The notes: generated by a model not told the origin, from the letters alone. A DNA stretch of 64,000 nt from Bodo saltans (GCA_001460835.1 CYKH01002252.1:91830-155829), one strand, 5' to 3'. Positions 38,260 through 48,739 are shown, counted from the stretch's first letter. Program-made: numbers and translations.

Positions 38260-40631
38260 ATGGCAGAGACTCTGAACCTCCCACAGAATGTAAAGCCGCT
38301 GTGGATCGAGGGACTTTTCACGTCCGAATACGAGCGCGATACTCTACCTCTCTTGTTTGCGGCGGACAAGGTGTATCAAGACTACTACACTGCGCTGCGG
38401 ACAAAGAACCCCAATCTGTCCGTTGCGATCGATCAAATTCGAGAGCGGAACAATCTTGCTCGCCTTGAGAGACAAGACGGGATGTGGATGGAATGTGTAG
38501 ATTCTCTAGCATATTGCGTGAACCTACGCAAAGCTGTTTTTGATGAAACAGACTTTCAGTACACCGCTGCTCAGAAACATCATATCATGTCCCTGCTCAA
38601 CTTCGCAACGTTCTTTTTGCGCGAGAGCAACGGCAAGACGCGAGAGCCTATGCTGATGAGAAGTTTTGAGTTGTTCAAGAAGGCCGAAGAATCAGTAGCA
38701 CATGTTCGAGGGCGTGAAGATAGAGCGTTTTTGAAGACAGCAATCGAAAATAATTACTCTGTCTACTTCGCAAAGCGAAAGAAGTACTGTGCCGCGGCTC
38801 AACGAATGATGCTTGCTGTTCGCGCATGGCTGCCTCTTCAAATCAAAGAACATCAATTCTACTTTGCAGTGCAGAAGAGTAGTGGTGATCTGTGGAGTGG
38901 TCGTGTAGACGATGCAGTGATTGGGTTGAAGCAAGCGACAACGCTGTACTCCAAGAGGAAAATGGAGAAAGCCGCCTCCCCTCAACGACAACGAACAGAA
39001 CAGGAGTACTCTGACGACAGTGATGAAGCGTTGTCTAGCGATGATGAAGATGGTCGTGGCGCCGGTCAAATGCAAGCCCAAGGGTCGGGCAACACAGCGG
39101 CGCCATTTAGGTACAAAATTCACGTTTTGAACAGCGGACTGGACGCTGATATTGCGTCGTGCATCGCGGTGCACCATAACCTTGCGATTGCGCTTATCGC
39201 CCAACGTCGGTACAAAGAGGCGGTTGGATGGGTCATCAAAGCACTGGAGATTGCCAGCGCGCAAAGTGCCCTTCTCACTGCCACGCACCCCATCGTAGTC
39301 GCCATCCGTCACGCAGAGGAATTTTGCAACAAAATGTCGCTTGGCTCCAAGATGAGCTTGTTTAAGATGAAGAAGGATGAGCACTCGTCCCAGCAGCATC
39401 GCGAAATGCAGGCTGCAGTGCTCAAGACGCGCGATGTTGCACCAAAGCCTCCTGGAGGCCGTGGAAACTCCGCTCAGCCTCCTCGTTTCCGCAAGCCTTC
39501 CCATGTGGAAGCGATTCAAACGTACATCAAGAATATTAGCACACGCCGCCTCGTCGAAGAATACGGATTTGAAGATCCTCGAAAATCCAGATCGAAATCA
39601 CCTCCTAAGCGTGACATGTCATCTTCACCCCCACGCAGTACTCGACCCACCTCGAGCCCTCAACGAGAAGGTCCACGTGTGAAGCAAGATGAACGTTCCT
39701 CGGCACCCTCTGCGGAACCCTCGCCTGCGCGTGCAGCATCGTCCCGGTCGAATACTCCCGCATCATCACGATCGTCGCGAACGCCCTCACCACCATCGTC
39801 GAGAGCCTCATCTCGATCACCATCGCACTCTCCCATTCGTCCACGANNNNNNNNNNNNNNNNNNNNNNNNNNNNNNNNNNNNNNNNNNNNNNNNNNNNNN
39901 NNNNNNNNNNNNNNNNNNNNNNNNNNNNNNNNNNNNNNNNNNNNNNNNNNNNNNNNNNNNNNNNNNNNNNNNNNNNNNNNNNNNNNNNNNNNNNNNNNNN
40001 NNNNNNNNNNNNNNNNNNNNNNNNNNNNNNNNNNNNNNNNNNNNNNNNNNNNNNNNNNNNNNNNNNNNNNNNNNNNNNNNNNNNNNNNNNNNNNNNNNNN
40101 NNNNNNNNNNNNNNNNNNNNNNNNNNNNNNNNNNNNNNNNNNNNNNTTGAAAGTGCGTCAGAGGCAGGATCGCCACAGAAAGCCAAACCGGCTGAGTACG
40201 AGGCTGCTGCTGCATCTCCCCCAACATCAGTAGAGGACAACTCCACTGTGGCGGTGCCAGCACCTGTCGTTGCCCCGCCAACGCCAGCAGAGGGCAACTT
40301 AGGTGCCACACGAGCATCCACCTCTTACGAAGACGATGGGTTCGAGGCGTCGGAAGCCGGTTCTCCAGAGAAGAAACCTGCTGATGCCTCGCGTGCCCAA
40401 GATTACACAATGGACTTCGATGCTACAGCCGACTCCAACTTCAGTCCCCCTCCTCCAAAGCGACAAGAGTCAAACGAGGACAAAAGCAGCGCTGCTCAGC
40501 AAAATCCTGAAGGCGACGCTCCTGCAGGCGGCAGCGATGAAACGTTGAACACGTCTGAAGTGGAGCGGGTCTTGCCGGGTGCAGACACAACCTACGGGGA
40601 TGGAGAGTTTGACACTGATACATCAGCTTGA
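38260..40631 (+). CDS. TPR-like protein with long Ser/Pro-rich tail, crossing an assembly gap
   Basis: Residues 1 to about 375 are helical, with pairs of helices spaced like TPR repeats (for example RLERQDGMWMECVDSLAYCVNLRKAV, and AIALIAQRRYKEAVGWVIKALEIA near residue 315). An acidic, low-complexity insert lies near residue 245. Then come basic linker helices and a very long Ser/Arg/Pro-rich disordered tail that runs into the run of Ns. After the gap the tail continues in a different nominal frame (ESASEAGSP onward) to TGA at 40629. The gap is 300 Ns, a placeholder-like length, so frame across it means nothing and I treat both sides as one gene. The function is unknown. The N-terminal KPLWIEGLFTSEYERDTLPLLF block may be a specific domain. 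Confidence 0.7.
39847..40146. other. Assembly gap of exactly 300 Ns
   Basis: 300 consecutive Ns lie inside the Ser/Pro-rich coding tail. The sequence on both sides is low-complexity and Ser/Pro/Ala-rich, which probably caused the assembly to break. The true length is unknown. Confidence 0.99.
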
Positions 40632-40835
40632 CAGATGCGTTGAAAGTGTTGAGGGAATGTACACAAGAAGGAAGATTTACTGATTGTAGACTGTACTGGA
40701 CGTTGAAGCTGAGTGAGCGTCCATCGCCCTTACTATGGCGCACCTTCACTGCAGTCTAAATTTTGGCTTCTTCTTTCACTTTCTTGAATCCGCGTAATAA
40801 AACCTAGAACGTCGTTTGTGGAAGAAGAGGGAGCT

Positions 40836-41129
40836 ATGTCTACAGTTGCTGCACTCAAGGAGCAACTCCTATCGCAAAACGTCGCAGATTTCGTCATCTT
40901 CACGCCTATTGGTGAAGTTGTGGAAAAGAGTGGCGATTTTGCTGCATCGGCTCATAAATGTCAATCGGCGTATCTGATTGTCCAGCAATGTAGTGGCCTG
41001 ATGAAAGCGCAAGAGAAGCTTAAGCGCGTTACTGTTACCTTCGACGATGCCGTGTACGTTGCAACGGTGACGACATTGTCTGGAAAGCCCCATGGCGTTG
41101 TTGTAAAGCGCCAAGCACCACCTCAATAG
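40836..41129 (+). CDS. LAMTOR4-like Ragulator subunit
   Basis: This 97-residue protein is nearly the same size as LAMTOR4 (99 residues). The order matches that family's minimal roadblock-like fold: a first helix, then strand DFVIFTPIGEVVEKSGDF (compare the LAMTOR4 strand with VL.S.G..L.SSGDL), a central helix, then LKRVTVTFDDAVYVATV, and a final strand GVVVKRQ. The VVKRQ ending is shared with LAMTOR4. Ragulator (LAMTOR1-5) anchors Rag GTPases and mTORC1 on lysosomes. The start is the ATG at 40836; an in-frame GTG lies 6 codons upstream. At this size the call depends on two short motifs, and a generic roadblock/LC7 protein is the alternative. Confidence 0.5.
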   Translation: MSTVAALKEQLLSQNVADFVIFTPIGEVVEKSGDFAASAHKCQSAYLIVQQCSGLMKAQEKLKRVTVTFDDAVYVATVTTLSGKPHGVVVKRQAPPQ

Positions 41130-41309
41130 TTGCCTCTGTGTGTGGTGAAAAAATACGGTGTTCATTCGTTGTGTCAACAAAAACAAACCTTAACAATATT
41201 TCGTTGATATCACTTTTTGATGCAAATGCAAACTGCTCCTCTCATTGTTTTTCTGGCCAAAGAATCGCTCCCTCTCCCACTGCAAATCCATCACGCAAAT
41301 TCATCGTTG

Positions 41310-43049
41310 ATGTCCGCCACGAATGAAAGCGCCGCCTCGGTAACCGAGGGTCCATCACTCGTCGCTGAAATGCAATCCACTGACGTGGCTTCACCGCATT
41401 CTCACGCCTCATCGTTACCACCCCCGTCTCGAGGGCTTGTCCCCTACGTTCTCTTGAATATGGTCACTGGCGTCACGTTCCCGCTGTTTGAAGGTCGGAA
41501 CGTCATTGGGCGAAGTCCTAGTCCTATTCACGACGTCTTCTTCATCAACTTGGAGTCGCCACGTTCGGCGATCAGCCGCGTGCATGCAGAGATTGTCGTT
41601 GCCCCAAACGGCGATGTGTGGGTTGCCGATGCAAAAAGTACAAACGGAACGCACATTGCTGTGAGAGAAGGAGCAGGTATCGCCTTGGAGGTCGATAGGA
41701 GCTACTATTGTGTGAGTGGCACTCGTATGCTGTTTGGTGATGTGGAGCTCACGTTAGTGATTGACGACACGCTCATGGGGGAGAGTCAGCTTGGCGTAGC
41801 GCTTGGGCTCATCGCGCCGCAAGGGGGCGATATGATGGACGCAGCAATGGTTCCTTCGTACTTTGCGAGAATATCAAGCCCATCGCCAGGGCCACACGCA
41901 AGCTCGTTGCCGCTCGTTCCGAGAACGTTGAGCGACCTTCCTGTGGGTTTTGTGACACGAGCACGGTCGCACTCCACCTCTCGTCGCAGTAGCTCGCAAC
42001 CTAGGAGCCGAACGTCTAAAGGCGAGGATGAGTCCGAAGTTGACAAGATTCCTGTGAAAGTGAACTTTCCGTTTGCTGGCAGTGCAGATCGCATGGCTGC
42101 CCAGCTTCTTAATGCTGGATCATCTGGTGCATCCGTTGGCGGTCCGCTGCCTCCCTCCGTGCCAGCAGCTTCCGTCGTTGGTGGCGCGAATGCAACAGTG
42201 ATTGGTGCTCCCACATCGTCTGAAGAGAGATCTGGGGAGCAACAAAGGACGTCGACTGGCAGCAACCGTTCCCTCATCCCATACCTCCAAGATGTTGATG
42301 ACGATGACGACGAAAAGGTGCCAATCGCAAAGGCACCGGCACCTGCAGCTGCTCGGCAACAAGAGCCCTCAGCTCCTGCCGCTGGCCGCCAGAAGAAACC
42401 CGCAGCGGCCTCCAAAGCAGCTGTACGTGGAAAGCAAAAGCAAAGTCGAGATGGGGATGAAGGCGAGGAAGCAGAAGCCCCACCAAAGAAAGACTCCAGA
42501 GTCGAGGCCTCAGTAGCCCCAGTGACGGTGTGCCTCTCTGGCTTTGACAGCAAAGAAAAGGATGTCCTTACGAAGCTCGTCAAATCCCGCAAAGGGGCCG
42601 TCATTGATAACATGGCTGACAAGAACGTCGATGTGCTTGTTGTTCGTGAGCCACCCACGAGGACTCCTAAGTTCCTAATTTCCATGGGCAGGGGGCGTCC
42701 CATTGTGACTTCCCGTTTTCTGGAGGATGCGGCGCCACTGTCTCGTGCGTTTGAGTACCTCCCTGACCTCCTCCACAACGGTGTCCGCTACACGGGAAAG
42801 AAAATGCAGCAAGTGCTACAAAATGTCCAGTCGAGCACTGATGCTGCGATAAAGGCAGAAGGAGTTCTACGCGGCAGGAGTTTCTTTATTTCAGAAACAG
42901 TTGGTGCCGCAAAGCAAGTTTTGGTGGACGTCATTAAAGGATGCGGAGGTCAAATTTCTCGCAAAAAGAATGACGATGATGTCGACCTCGTAACCGATGC
43001 GGACGAGGTTTATCGCAAGCTGCTTACCGGTGAATACACGAGAAAGTAA
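41310..43049 (+). CDS. FHA plus tandem BRCT protein (MDC1/NBS1-like DNA-damage adaptor)
   Basis: From the ATG at 41310 the protein has 579 residues; an earlier ATG at 41220 would add 30. An FHA domain spans about residues 50-135, with the GRNVIGRSP, SAISRVHAEI and DAKSTNGT motifs, that is the phospho-threonine-binding Arg, Ser/His and Asn. A long Ser/Pro/Ala-rich linker with basic clusters follows. BRCT1 starts near 404 (VTVCLSGF) and contains KFLISMGRGRPIVTSRFLEDA, very like the MDC1 KFL.ALGRG.PI motif. A second BRCT begins near 518 (LRGRSFFISE ... IKGCGGQI) but has only about 60 residues and lacks the usual final Trp helix. FHA+BRCT2 is the architecture of MDC1 and NBS1, which bring repair factors to breaks. 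Confidence 0.7.
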   Translation: MSATNESAASVTEGPSLVAEMQSTDVASPHSHASSLPPPSRGLVPYVLLNMVTGVTFPLFEGRNVIGRSPSPIHDVFFINLESPRSAISRVHAEIVVAPNGDVWVADAKSTNGTHIAVREGAGIALEVDRSYYCVSGTRMLFGDVELTLVIDDTLMGESQLGVALGLIAPQGGDMMDAAMVPSYFARISSPSPGPHASSLPLVPRTLSDLPVGFVTRARSHSTSRRSSSQPRSRTSKGEDESEVDKIPVKVNFPFAGSADRMAAQLLNAGSSGASVGGPLPPSVPAASVVGGANATVIGAPTSSEERSGEQQRTSTGSNRSLIPYLQDVDDDDDEKVPIAKAPAPAAARQQEPSAPAAGRQKKPAAASKAAVRGKQKQSRDGDEGEEAEAPPKKDSRVEASVAPVTVCLSGFDSKEKDVLTKLVKSRKGAVIDNMADKNVDVLVVREPPTRTPKFLISMGRGRPIVTSRFLEDAAPLSRAFEYLPDLLHNGVRYTGKKMQQVLQNVQSSTDAAIKAEGVLRGRSFFISETVGAAKQVLVDVIKGCGGQISRKKNDDDVDLVTDADEVYRKLLTGEYTRK

Positions 43050-43249
43050 GATTTACTTACCATAGATTGTTTTGTCCTACTTTTGATCATTTTAAGGTCT
43101 TTCTCAATTTTGGACAGTTGTCATTTTCATTGAAAATGATGCGTCCACCAGAAACGAAGAAGATTCTTTCGTTGCCTTACTTTTCAAAAAGCTCTGAGCT
43201 TGCAAATGTCAGTTGTTACCTTTTCAACGGCCTTTCAAACAATGGCTTG

Positions 43250-43270
43250 ATCATTTCTCGCTTTTCGCAG
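43250..43270 (+). promoter_or_regulatory. Predicted trans-splice acceptor for the first kinesin
   Basis: A pyrimidine-rich run ends in TTTTCGCAG at 43262-43270, 25 bases before the ATG at 43295. Confidence 0.5.
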
Positions 43271-43294
43271 TAAATTAGTGACAATACTACCACG

Positions 43295-46200
43295 ATGGCA
43301 TCCCCAGATAGTGTTGAGACAATGAGCCGTCGTCGGCAAACGAAGTTCGCTGACGCCCTCGTCGATGAAGACAGCGAAGAAAACGTGAAAGTTTGCATCC
43401 GTGTTCGCCCCTTCAACAACCGTGAACTCGAGTTGCAGCGCCAACAAACAGACAAGCCTCTGCGAAGTGTCGTCGCAATGCCCGATGGAATGGCAGGTAA
43501 GGTTGCGTTCTACGAGAAGACAGCTGGGGCGTCGCAAGAGTACAAGCTAAGCGACGAGTTCCAATACACAAAGACGTTCTGGTCAGTTCCAGAGGAACAA
43601 CAGCCTCACGCGTTCGCGCCTGTCAGTCAAGAAGACGTGTACGAGTCCATTGGAAGGCCAATGGTGCGCTACGCAGTGGCTGGGTTCCATAATTGTGTGT
43701 TTGCCTATGGCCAAACGGGCAGTGGCAAGACGCACACTATGATGGGCGACTTCCATGGGCAGATGACACCCCTCGCAGGATTGATTCCACGTCTGTGCGT
43801 GGAGCTGTTTGAAAAGGTCGAGAACCTTCGTCGTGAGAAGCAAGAAGGCATTATCGCTACTGCTGAAGTGAAGCTCACTGCCATTGAAATCTACAACGAG
43901 CAAGTTAGAGATTTAATGTGGAAACTGACTCCAGGTCGCACCAAGAATCAATCCTTGAAGGTCCGTAAGCATCCAGCAGATGGCTCGTTTTTTGTCGATC
44001 AGCTTACCGTCGTTTCACCTGAGTCGTGGTTGGACTGTCTCAGACACATCGAAAAGGCAGTTTCTGAGCGTACGGTCGCCTCCACTGATATGAACGATGA
44101 AAGCAGTAGATCGCACTGCATTTTTCAACTGATATTAGAGCAGACAGAGACCGTTCATGTTGTCTCCGATGACCCAGATGAGCGATACACGAAGCCCGTC
44201 ACCAACAAAAAGGTCTCCAAGATTAACTTGGTAGATCTAGCTGGCTCTGAACGCCTGAAGAAAAGTAATGCGCAAGGACAGCAATTAAAAGAGGCTGCTG
44301 GTATTAACCTATCGCTGACAACGCTGAAGAAGGTCATCGACGCTCTCGTCCAAAATTCTAAAGAAATCAATCCCAAGAGGCAAGTGTTGGTTCCATTCCG
44401 AGAGTCCGCCCTTACATTGCTGCTCTCTGATAGTCTTGGTGGTAACAGCAAAACAACAATGATTGCTTGTGTCAGCCCGCACTATGACAATCAAGAAGAA
44501 ACGCTGCTTACGCTGCGGTACGCCAATCGCACCGGGACCATCGTAAATCACGCGAGGGTGAACGAAGACTCGGCAGCAAAGCAAGCCTTGCGCTTGAAAC
44601 ACGAAATTCTTGAGCTGCAGCGACGGTTGGCAGAAGGACCGATTGATGAAGAAGCAGACGACTTGCAAGATCAACTTGAACTTGGAAGAAGATCACTGAA
44701 GGAAATGGAAGAAACGAACCGCCGTGTCGCAGAAACTGCCGACTCCCTTCGGCGTCAGGCGAAGCAAGAAGAAGAAGCTCGCATGTCCTCCGCCTTCTAC
44801 AACTCCATGAAGATGGCACTCTTGCAGCAACAACGCGAGCAACTCGAGGTGAGTGCTGCGGAGATGGAGGAACGTATTCGTAGCAACAAGGAAGAGTCCG
44901 CAACCCTTTCTAACGCAATCAAAGATCATGAAGACTCAGAAAAGCTCCAGTTGAAGCAACTTGACAAACTACGGAAGGAAAGTCAAGCGATGAGAATCAA
45001 GGAACTTGATCAGGAACGGCAGAATGGCAAATTGTCACATGAGTCTCAAGAAATCCACCGTAAGTTGGAGAAGGAGATGGAGTTGCGGTACGCTCAGAAA
45101 ATGCTCAACTCGTATCGATTGAAGAAAGAAAATGAGCGCACGAAGTGCGAGCTCGAATCACTGGCGCAAGTACAAGAGCAGAAGCTGACTGTTGTGATCT
45201 CAGAAGCAGCTGAGCAATACGAACTACAAGTGAGACAATTTGCTGATGCAGAAACGATTGTGCAGCAGCGAACGTCCAAAATCGAGAAAGAGATTCACCA
45301 ATTGAATTTGAAAAGGGAAGAATGCGAGACTGAGGCCGCCCAACTCATGCAAAACATTCGCGATGCAGAGCGCCGCCATGTCGAAACCATCCACTCCATC
45401 GAACGAGACTGGAAGGACAGGTACCATCTACTTAAAGAAGGGTACGAAAAGGAAATTCTCATCATGGACGACGCCTTCTACAGCGCACAGAAGATGCGAG
45501 ATACAGACTTAGAGTCCATCCCACGTGACAGCACGACAGAGCAAGAAGATGCCATCAAGGAGTTGGAGAAGGAAGTGCAAAAGGCGGAAACGTATTGGAA
45601 CAAACGTGTGACCGACTTGGTGGAAGAGAAAGCCGACGAAATGGATCTCCTTATGAAAGAACAACGTGAGCTTCACGCAGTTGCCGCTGCCCGAAAACGA
45701 AAGGAGTATGAACATCGGATTGGTGACCTTGTCGCTCAGCTTCAGAGCATTCAATCGGTTGAGCGTGAAGTGGAGGAGTGCATTAGCTATCTAGAGCAAT
45801 CTGTTGCCCCGTTGATGCACTTGCACGACACGATTTCATCCAATGGTAACTCAGGTCCTGCTGGGCATTATGGAGATCGCGACGGCACCTCTTTCCTTCC
45901 CTCTCGCTACCAAGGCTACAGCCCAGAGTACATTGATTTCAGACGGCGACTTGTGCGATTTGACGGAGCTGTCGCATCGGTAAAGCCCATCGCGGTAGAT
46001 GCGTTCAGAGACCCAACGCAAAATGCTATGACGCAACTAGCAAGTCCATGGAGAACAAGGAAACCAGGAAGTGACGATCCTCTGGGCCCTGTATTTCCTT
46101 CGACGCCGGTAGGCCGTGTCAAGCTTAGCAAAACCACCTACGCCGATGCTCAAGCAAATCTAGTAGCCGCCATGGAGCAATCTGCACGCAAGACACAAGA

Positions 46201-46348
46201 GCCGATGGTGAGCCAAAGCCCAATGTTCCGAAGAGCAAGCAACTTGGTAAGCCGACCGTCATTTTCTAGTCCCGCTGCGACGTCGAGCAAAGGAAACAAC
46301 TCTTTGTCGCCGACGCCGTTGACACCTGGCTTCTCTTTCCGGCGTTGA
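43295..46348 (+). CDS. N-terminal-motor kinesin (kinesin-3-like)
   Basis: This protein has 1017 residues. The motor occupies about 28-425, with KVCIRVRPFNNRE, the P-loop GQTGSGKTHT near 139, switch I NDESSRSH near 268, switch II DLAGSE near 312, and the LRYANR motif near 408. The segment just after (IVNHARVNEDSAAKQ, then ALRLKHEILEL) resembles the kinesin-3 neck. Continuous coiled coil follows from about 430 to 850. The tail is Ser/Pro/Arg-rich and disordered, without an FHA, PH or other cargo domain. Compared with typical motors there are insertions after strand 1 and in the loop before LVDLAGSE. It is likely a plus-end motor; the cargo is unknown. Confidence 0.85.
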   Translation: MASPDSVETMSRRRQTKFADALVDEDSEENVKVCIRVRPFNNRELELQRQQTDKPLRSVVAMPDGMAGKVAFYEKTAGASQEYKLSDEFQYTKTFWSVPEEQQPHAFAPVSQEDVYESIGRPMVRYAVAGFHNCVFAYGQTGSGKTHTMMGDFHGQMTPLAGLIPRLCVELFEKVENLRREKQEGIIATAEVKLTAIEIYNEQVRDLMWKLTPGRTKNQSLKVRKHPADGSFFVDQLTVVSPESWLDCLRHIEKAVSERTVASTDMNDESSRSHCIFQLILEQTETVHVVSDDPDERYTKPVTNKKVSKINLVDLAGSERLKKSNAQGQQLKEAAGINLSLTTLKKVIDALVQNSKEINPKRQVLVPFRESALTLLLSDSLGGNSKTTMIACVSPHYDNQEETLLTLRYANRTGTIVNHARVNEDSAAKQALRLKHEILELQRRLAEGPIDEEADDLQDQLELGRRSLKEMEETNRRVAETADSLRRQAKQEEEARMSSAFYNSMKMALLQQQREQLEVSAAEMEERIRSNKEESATLSNAIKDHEDSEKLQLKQLDKLRKESQAMRIKELDQERQNGKLSHESQEIHRKLEKEMELRYAQKMLNSYRLKKENERTKCELESLAQVQEQKLTVVISEAAEQYELQVRQFADAETIVQQRTSKIEKEIHQLNLKREECETEAAQLMQNIRDAERRHVETIHSIERDWKDRYHLLKEGYEKEILIMDDAFYSAQKMRDTDLESIPRDSTTEQEDAIKELEKEVQKAETYWNKRVTDLVEEKADEMDLLMKEQRELHAVAAARKRKEYEHRIGDLVAQLQSIQSVEREVEECISYLEQSVAPLMHLHDTISSNGNSGPAGHYGDRDGTSFLPSRYQGYSPEYIDFRRRLVRFDGAVASVKPIAVDAFRDPTQNAMTQLASPWRTRKPGSDDPLGPVFPSTPVGRVKLSKTTYADAQANLVAAMEQSARKTQEPMVSQSPMFRRASNLVSRPSFSSPAATSSKGNNSLSPTPLTPGFSFRR

Positions 46349-46507
46349 TGATGATCACTTTCTCTTTCCATTTTGTACACGCGTTCGAACCTGGGGGTTT
46401 TTTGTGGGTCAACTTGACATTTCTTATTTTTGCATGCATGTGGTTTACTCCCAGTTGATAATCAACGCTTTTGAGAAGATAACCATAGATTCTTTGACTG
46501 AGCGGTT

Positions 46508-48739
46508 ATGGCGAAGAAGACTCGTCGAACAGTTGATGACATCTTCGATGATCTTGACAACATCGGCAAACGCAAGCCATCCATGGCCGAGCTGTACCCT
46601 GAGGAGTTTGAGTCGCAACAGCAAGAACCGGCGGCGAGAATTGACGAGGATGCCCGTGTGGCATCAATGGAAGAACTGCAATCATCAGATGAGCACAGCT
46701 TTGCCTCTCCGCCGAGCAGAAAGCAGTCCAGGGTAGAAGGCAACACGTCAAGGAGCACAATTGCTGTGACCCCAACTCCCCATCAGCACCTAACGGGAGG
46801 CTCGACGAGGCTGCGGACCAACCAAAATATTGTCACGCCGGTGACTGTGTGCGGAGGCAGCCCAGCACTGTCAGACGCATCCTTTTCCGTCGACAGTTCC
46901 CCTGCATTTGCCTCTGAACTCACAACAAAGCATCGCAAAGCTGAGGAAGCGGCGGATCTCGCTGTGTACCTTGCAGACTCCATGTGGAAGTCGCCTGGGT
47001 ACGATGGGTTGGAGCACCTCGTCAAGCACCTGACCGCCACCGGTGTGCGCTATGTCCTCCGATCACTACGAATTGCAGGACTTCTGCGGCAATTTTTGAA
47101 AGGTTTTCTGAACGATCAGAAGTACCATCTTCAACGAAGCCCCTCGTACCAACAAACGTACTTGTCGTTGCTCCATGCGTTTGTCGAGCATGTCCCCCAT
47201 GATGCAGTTCCAATTGATGAAACGTTCAAACGACTGATTGAAGTGCTCACACCCTCAGCCGCCGTAAATCCACCACTTGTCGCCGATGCCCCCACACGAA
47301 CAAAGTCCTCTGGCGGACTTGCTGCTAGCGCTGCCATCATGGCATTGAAACAACGTGCCACTGCAACAACGGCAAAGCCAGTGGTAGTCGCACAAGGTGA
47401 TGATTCGAACAACGCGCAATGGATCCGAACAGCTGTTGGGCAACTAGTGACCGAGCTAGACCACGCAACGCAATCGCAGCCAACAGACAGTCAGTCGCCT
47501 TTGTTGGGCAACGATGCGCACCCTCTTTTTGAGGGCGGCTCAGCAGCGGAAGCGTTTCCTAAAGCAGAGCTTCTTGTACTCACCATTGTCACGAACCTGC
47601 TGCTGAGCCACAATCAGCAAGCACAACTCCAAGTGGATGGATTCACTGTTCGATCGTTGTCGAATGTCATTAGCAAGTCGGCAGCAGTTCTGTTTCTCGA
47701 GGCTGGTGGTGTCACATCGATGTTGCAGTTCCTTCGGCACAACGAGGGGCAACTTACTGCTGGGAAGTCTTCGATGGAAGATATCGCCACCACTGTCCTC
47801 GCTGCATTCCGGCTGCTGGTGCTGGTCACTTGTGACGCAGAAACTGCTCATACTGCCCAGCGTGACACCGCCATCTTAGAATCATTGGAGGCATTGCTTG
47901 AGTACTCGATGCACAGCGCCTCCACTTGGCTGAAGAATGCGTCTTCGAATGCAGCCTCAGTTAACGACGCCCACCACCAAACGAGCGACCTTTCTTTTGA
48001 GGCCATTCGCGTCGTCATCAATTTGACGTCGGTACTTCCGCAACTCATCCCATCGTCTGCACGGTCTCTCTTTTTACAAGAAGCTTGCGCATGGGCGCGA
48101 CAGTACATTCATCTCCTAGACCCATCTGCAGTGGTAGCAGAGGAGGGTAGCGATGACAACGGCACTGACGACTTTTATGACAATGTGACGCTGAGTATTT
48201 GCCTCGCCATCAATTTGCTTCGTCGTGGGGCGAATGTGGAGGCAGTGCGCTGCCTCACTGAGAACAACAACCTCGCCTCGGCTTCAGCACTTCTCCACGC
48301 AGCGAAAGTGATGGTGTACTGGTACGAGTCCGGCGACACCCGACAAAGCGTCTTGAGTGGCTACATTGCAATGCTTCTCGCTTGCATATCGTTGTGCACC
48401 GGTAGCAGCGAAGACTACCGAGTCGCAGTCATCACTGCAATCACCAAGGGTATTGCGTCCAAGTCATTGTTGCGTGGCGAAACTCAACTATCCCTGGAAA
48501 ATAGCCAAGACAGTCATGAGCTTCACTGTGCCGTCAGTCGGCAAGACGAAGCAGCAAACAACGCAAGGAAGCTGCGCGCCAAACCGATGATGCTGGTCGT
48601 TGCTATCCTCCAGGAGTTTGTTCTTTTTCAAAGCAGTGCAGGGATCCTCACAAAAGAAGTTCTCCTTTCCATGCACCATGTGGTGGAAAAGCTTATTCAG
48701 CAGAATCACATCGTCGTGGAGCGCGGCGATGATGATTAA
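46508..48739 (+). CDS. Armadillo-like helical protein, possibly WAPL-like
   Basis: This protein has 743 residues. A short conserved-looking N-terminus (KTRRTVDDIFDDLD) is followed by a disordered stretch to about residue 130. From there to the end are amphipathic helix pairs of armadillo/HEAT type: LEHLVKHLTATGVRYVLRSLRIAGLLRQFL near 165, LLVLTIVTNLLLSHNQQ near 360, AIRVVINLTSVLPQ near 500, and NVTLSICLAINLLRR near 560. The INL/TNLL phrases and the arrangement recall the WAPL domain, which releases cohesin from chromatin by binding PDS5 and SMC3. This is a weak resemblance. I am sure only of the helical-repeat nature. Confidence 0.65.
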   Translation: MAKKTRRTVDDIFDDLDNIGKRKPSMAELYPEEFESQQQEPAARIDEDARVASMEELQSSDEHSFASPPSRKQSRVEGNTSRSTIAVTPTPHQHLTGGSTRLRTNQNIVTPVTVCGGSPALSDASFSVDSSPAFASELTTKHRKAEEAADLAVYLADSMWKSPGYDGLEHLVKHLTATGVRYVLRSLRIAGLLRQFLKGFLNDQKYHLQRSPSYQQTYLSLLHAFVEHVPHDAVPIDETFKRLIEVLTPSAAVNPPLVADAPTRTKSSGGLAASAAIMALKQRATATTAKPVVVAQGDDSNNAQWIRTAVGQLVTELDHATQSQPTDSQSPLLGNDAHPLFEGGSAAEAFPKAELLVLTIVTNLLLSHNQQAQLQVDGFTVRSLSNVISKSAAVLFLEAGGVTSMLQFLRHNEGQLTAGKSSMEDIATTVLAAFRLLVLVTCDAETAHTAQRDTAILESLEALLEYSMHSASTWLKNASSNAASVNDAHHQTSDLSFEAIRVVINLTSVLPQLIPSSARSLFLQEACAWARQYIHLLDPSAVVAEEGSDDNGTDDFYDNVTLSICLAINLLRRGANVEAVRCLTENNNLASASALLHAAKVMVYWYESGDTRQSVLSGYIAMLLACISLCTGSSEDYRVAVITAITKGIASKSLLRGETQLSLENSQDSHELHCAVSRQDEAANNARKLRAKPMMLVVAILQEFVLFQSSAGILTKEVLLSMHHVVEKLIQQNHIVVERGDDD

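Noticed and set aside
38260-40233. TPR-like gene ending at 40233 in the nominal frame through the Ns
   Set aside because: The gap length is a placeholder, and the other frame after the gap gives natural Ser/Pro/Ala-rich sequence to 40631.
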